DNA from: Luteibacter sp. UNC138MFCol5.1
GTDB lineage: Bacteria > Pseudomonadota > Gammaproteobacteria > Xanthomonadales > Rhodanobacteraceae
Direction of reading: 5' to 3'
DNA length: 64,000 nucleotides
NCBI RefSeq assembly: GCF_900110505.1
Contig: NZ_FODZ01000001.1
Span: forward strand, 62,001-126,000
The number at the start of each line of letters is the position of its first letter. The first letter of the stretch is position 1. A model generated the notes under the pieces. The model saw only the letters and a program-made list of their open reading frames with translations, made no database searches and was not told where the DNA came from. The position numbers and the translations under genes were made by a program. Shown one piece after another: positions 63,982-64,000 of this stretch.

Positions 63982-63998
63982 TGCACCGATATGGTGCA
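63982..63998. promoter_or_regulatory. glnA: NtrC-binding site upstream of glnA
   Basis: TGCACCGATATGGTGCA is a perfect dyad of the NtrC type (TGCACC-N5-GGTGCA), centred about 109 bp upstream of the predicted sigma-54 start. A second site may lie beyond the window edge. Confidence 0.88.
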
Positions 63999-64000
63999 AC

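Noticed and set aside
1-64000. CRISPR arrays, insertion sequences, prophage genes, tRNA or rRNA genes
   Set aside because: No regularly spaced repeats, transposase or phage proteins, or tRNA cloverleaf were recognised on reading both strands; a tRNA scan would be the decisive check.

Overview
This is a G+C-rich window, densely packed on both strands, from a Gram-negative proteobacterium. It has an outer-membrane porin of the OprP/OprO type, a Tat-exported protein, adenylylatable glutamine synthetase behind a sigma-54/NtrC promoter, and a secreted glutamine cyclotransferase. Together these suggest a gammaproteobacterium of the Xanthomonadales/Rhodanobacteraceae kind (Luteibacter/Dyella-like). 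That placement is inference from gene content; no rRNA or tRNA gene was seen.

Region 1 (1-18.3 kb) is a stress and low-oxygen island. It holds nine universal-stress-protein (Usp) genes, a CBS-domain protein, a DUF4010/MgtC-type membrane protein, an SDR and a zinc alcohol dehydrogenase, an OmpR-type regulator with a PAS hybrid kinase, a Crp/Fnr-family regulator, a P-type cation ATPase, a GNAT protein and a beta-CASP metallo-beta-lactamase-fold nuclease. Six intergenic FNR/Dnr-type boxes (TTGAY-N4-RTCAA) lie about 60-80 bp upstream of these genes. The Crp/Fnr regulator in the middle has the FNR-type recognition helix but not the iron-sulfur cysteine cluster. This looks like one regulon with its regulator.

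Region 2 (18.4-38.9 kb) is mixed: a family B DNA polymerase (polB), a KaiC-like double ATPase overlapping a hybrid histidine kinase, a hemerythrin-like protein, a Tat-exported SGNH-type esterase whose 3' end is frameshifted, two LysR regulators with neighbours, a GNAT enzyme, an FAD amine oxidase, an NmrA-like oxidoreductase, a TPR protein with only a stub of a TIR domain, and an L,D-transpeptidase.

Region 3 (39.0-48.2 kb, minus strand) is the most interesting part. A class III lanthipeptide synthetase (LanKC) sits just downstream of a 42-residue precursor gene (41881-42009) that carries the class III leader motif and a Ser-x2-Ser-x3-Cys labionin-type core. Upstream on the same strand are a NtrY-like kinase, an NtrC-type regulator lacking the sigma-54 GAFTGA loop, and an ABC ATPase with a MacB/FtsX-type permease. 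Two dyads 20 bp apart lie upstream of the precursor promoter and are a plausible operator.

Region 4 (48.5-64 kb) holds a kinase-like protein, a GH3 beta-glucosidase, four tandem paralogous secreted TAP-type alpha/beta hydrolases, a 3-hydroxybutyrate dehydrogenase, a degenerate fifth hydrolase fragment, a porin, glutamine cyclotransferase and glnA with a strong terminator and a well-formed NtrC/sigma-54 control region.
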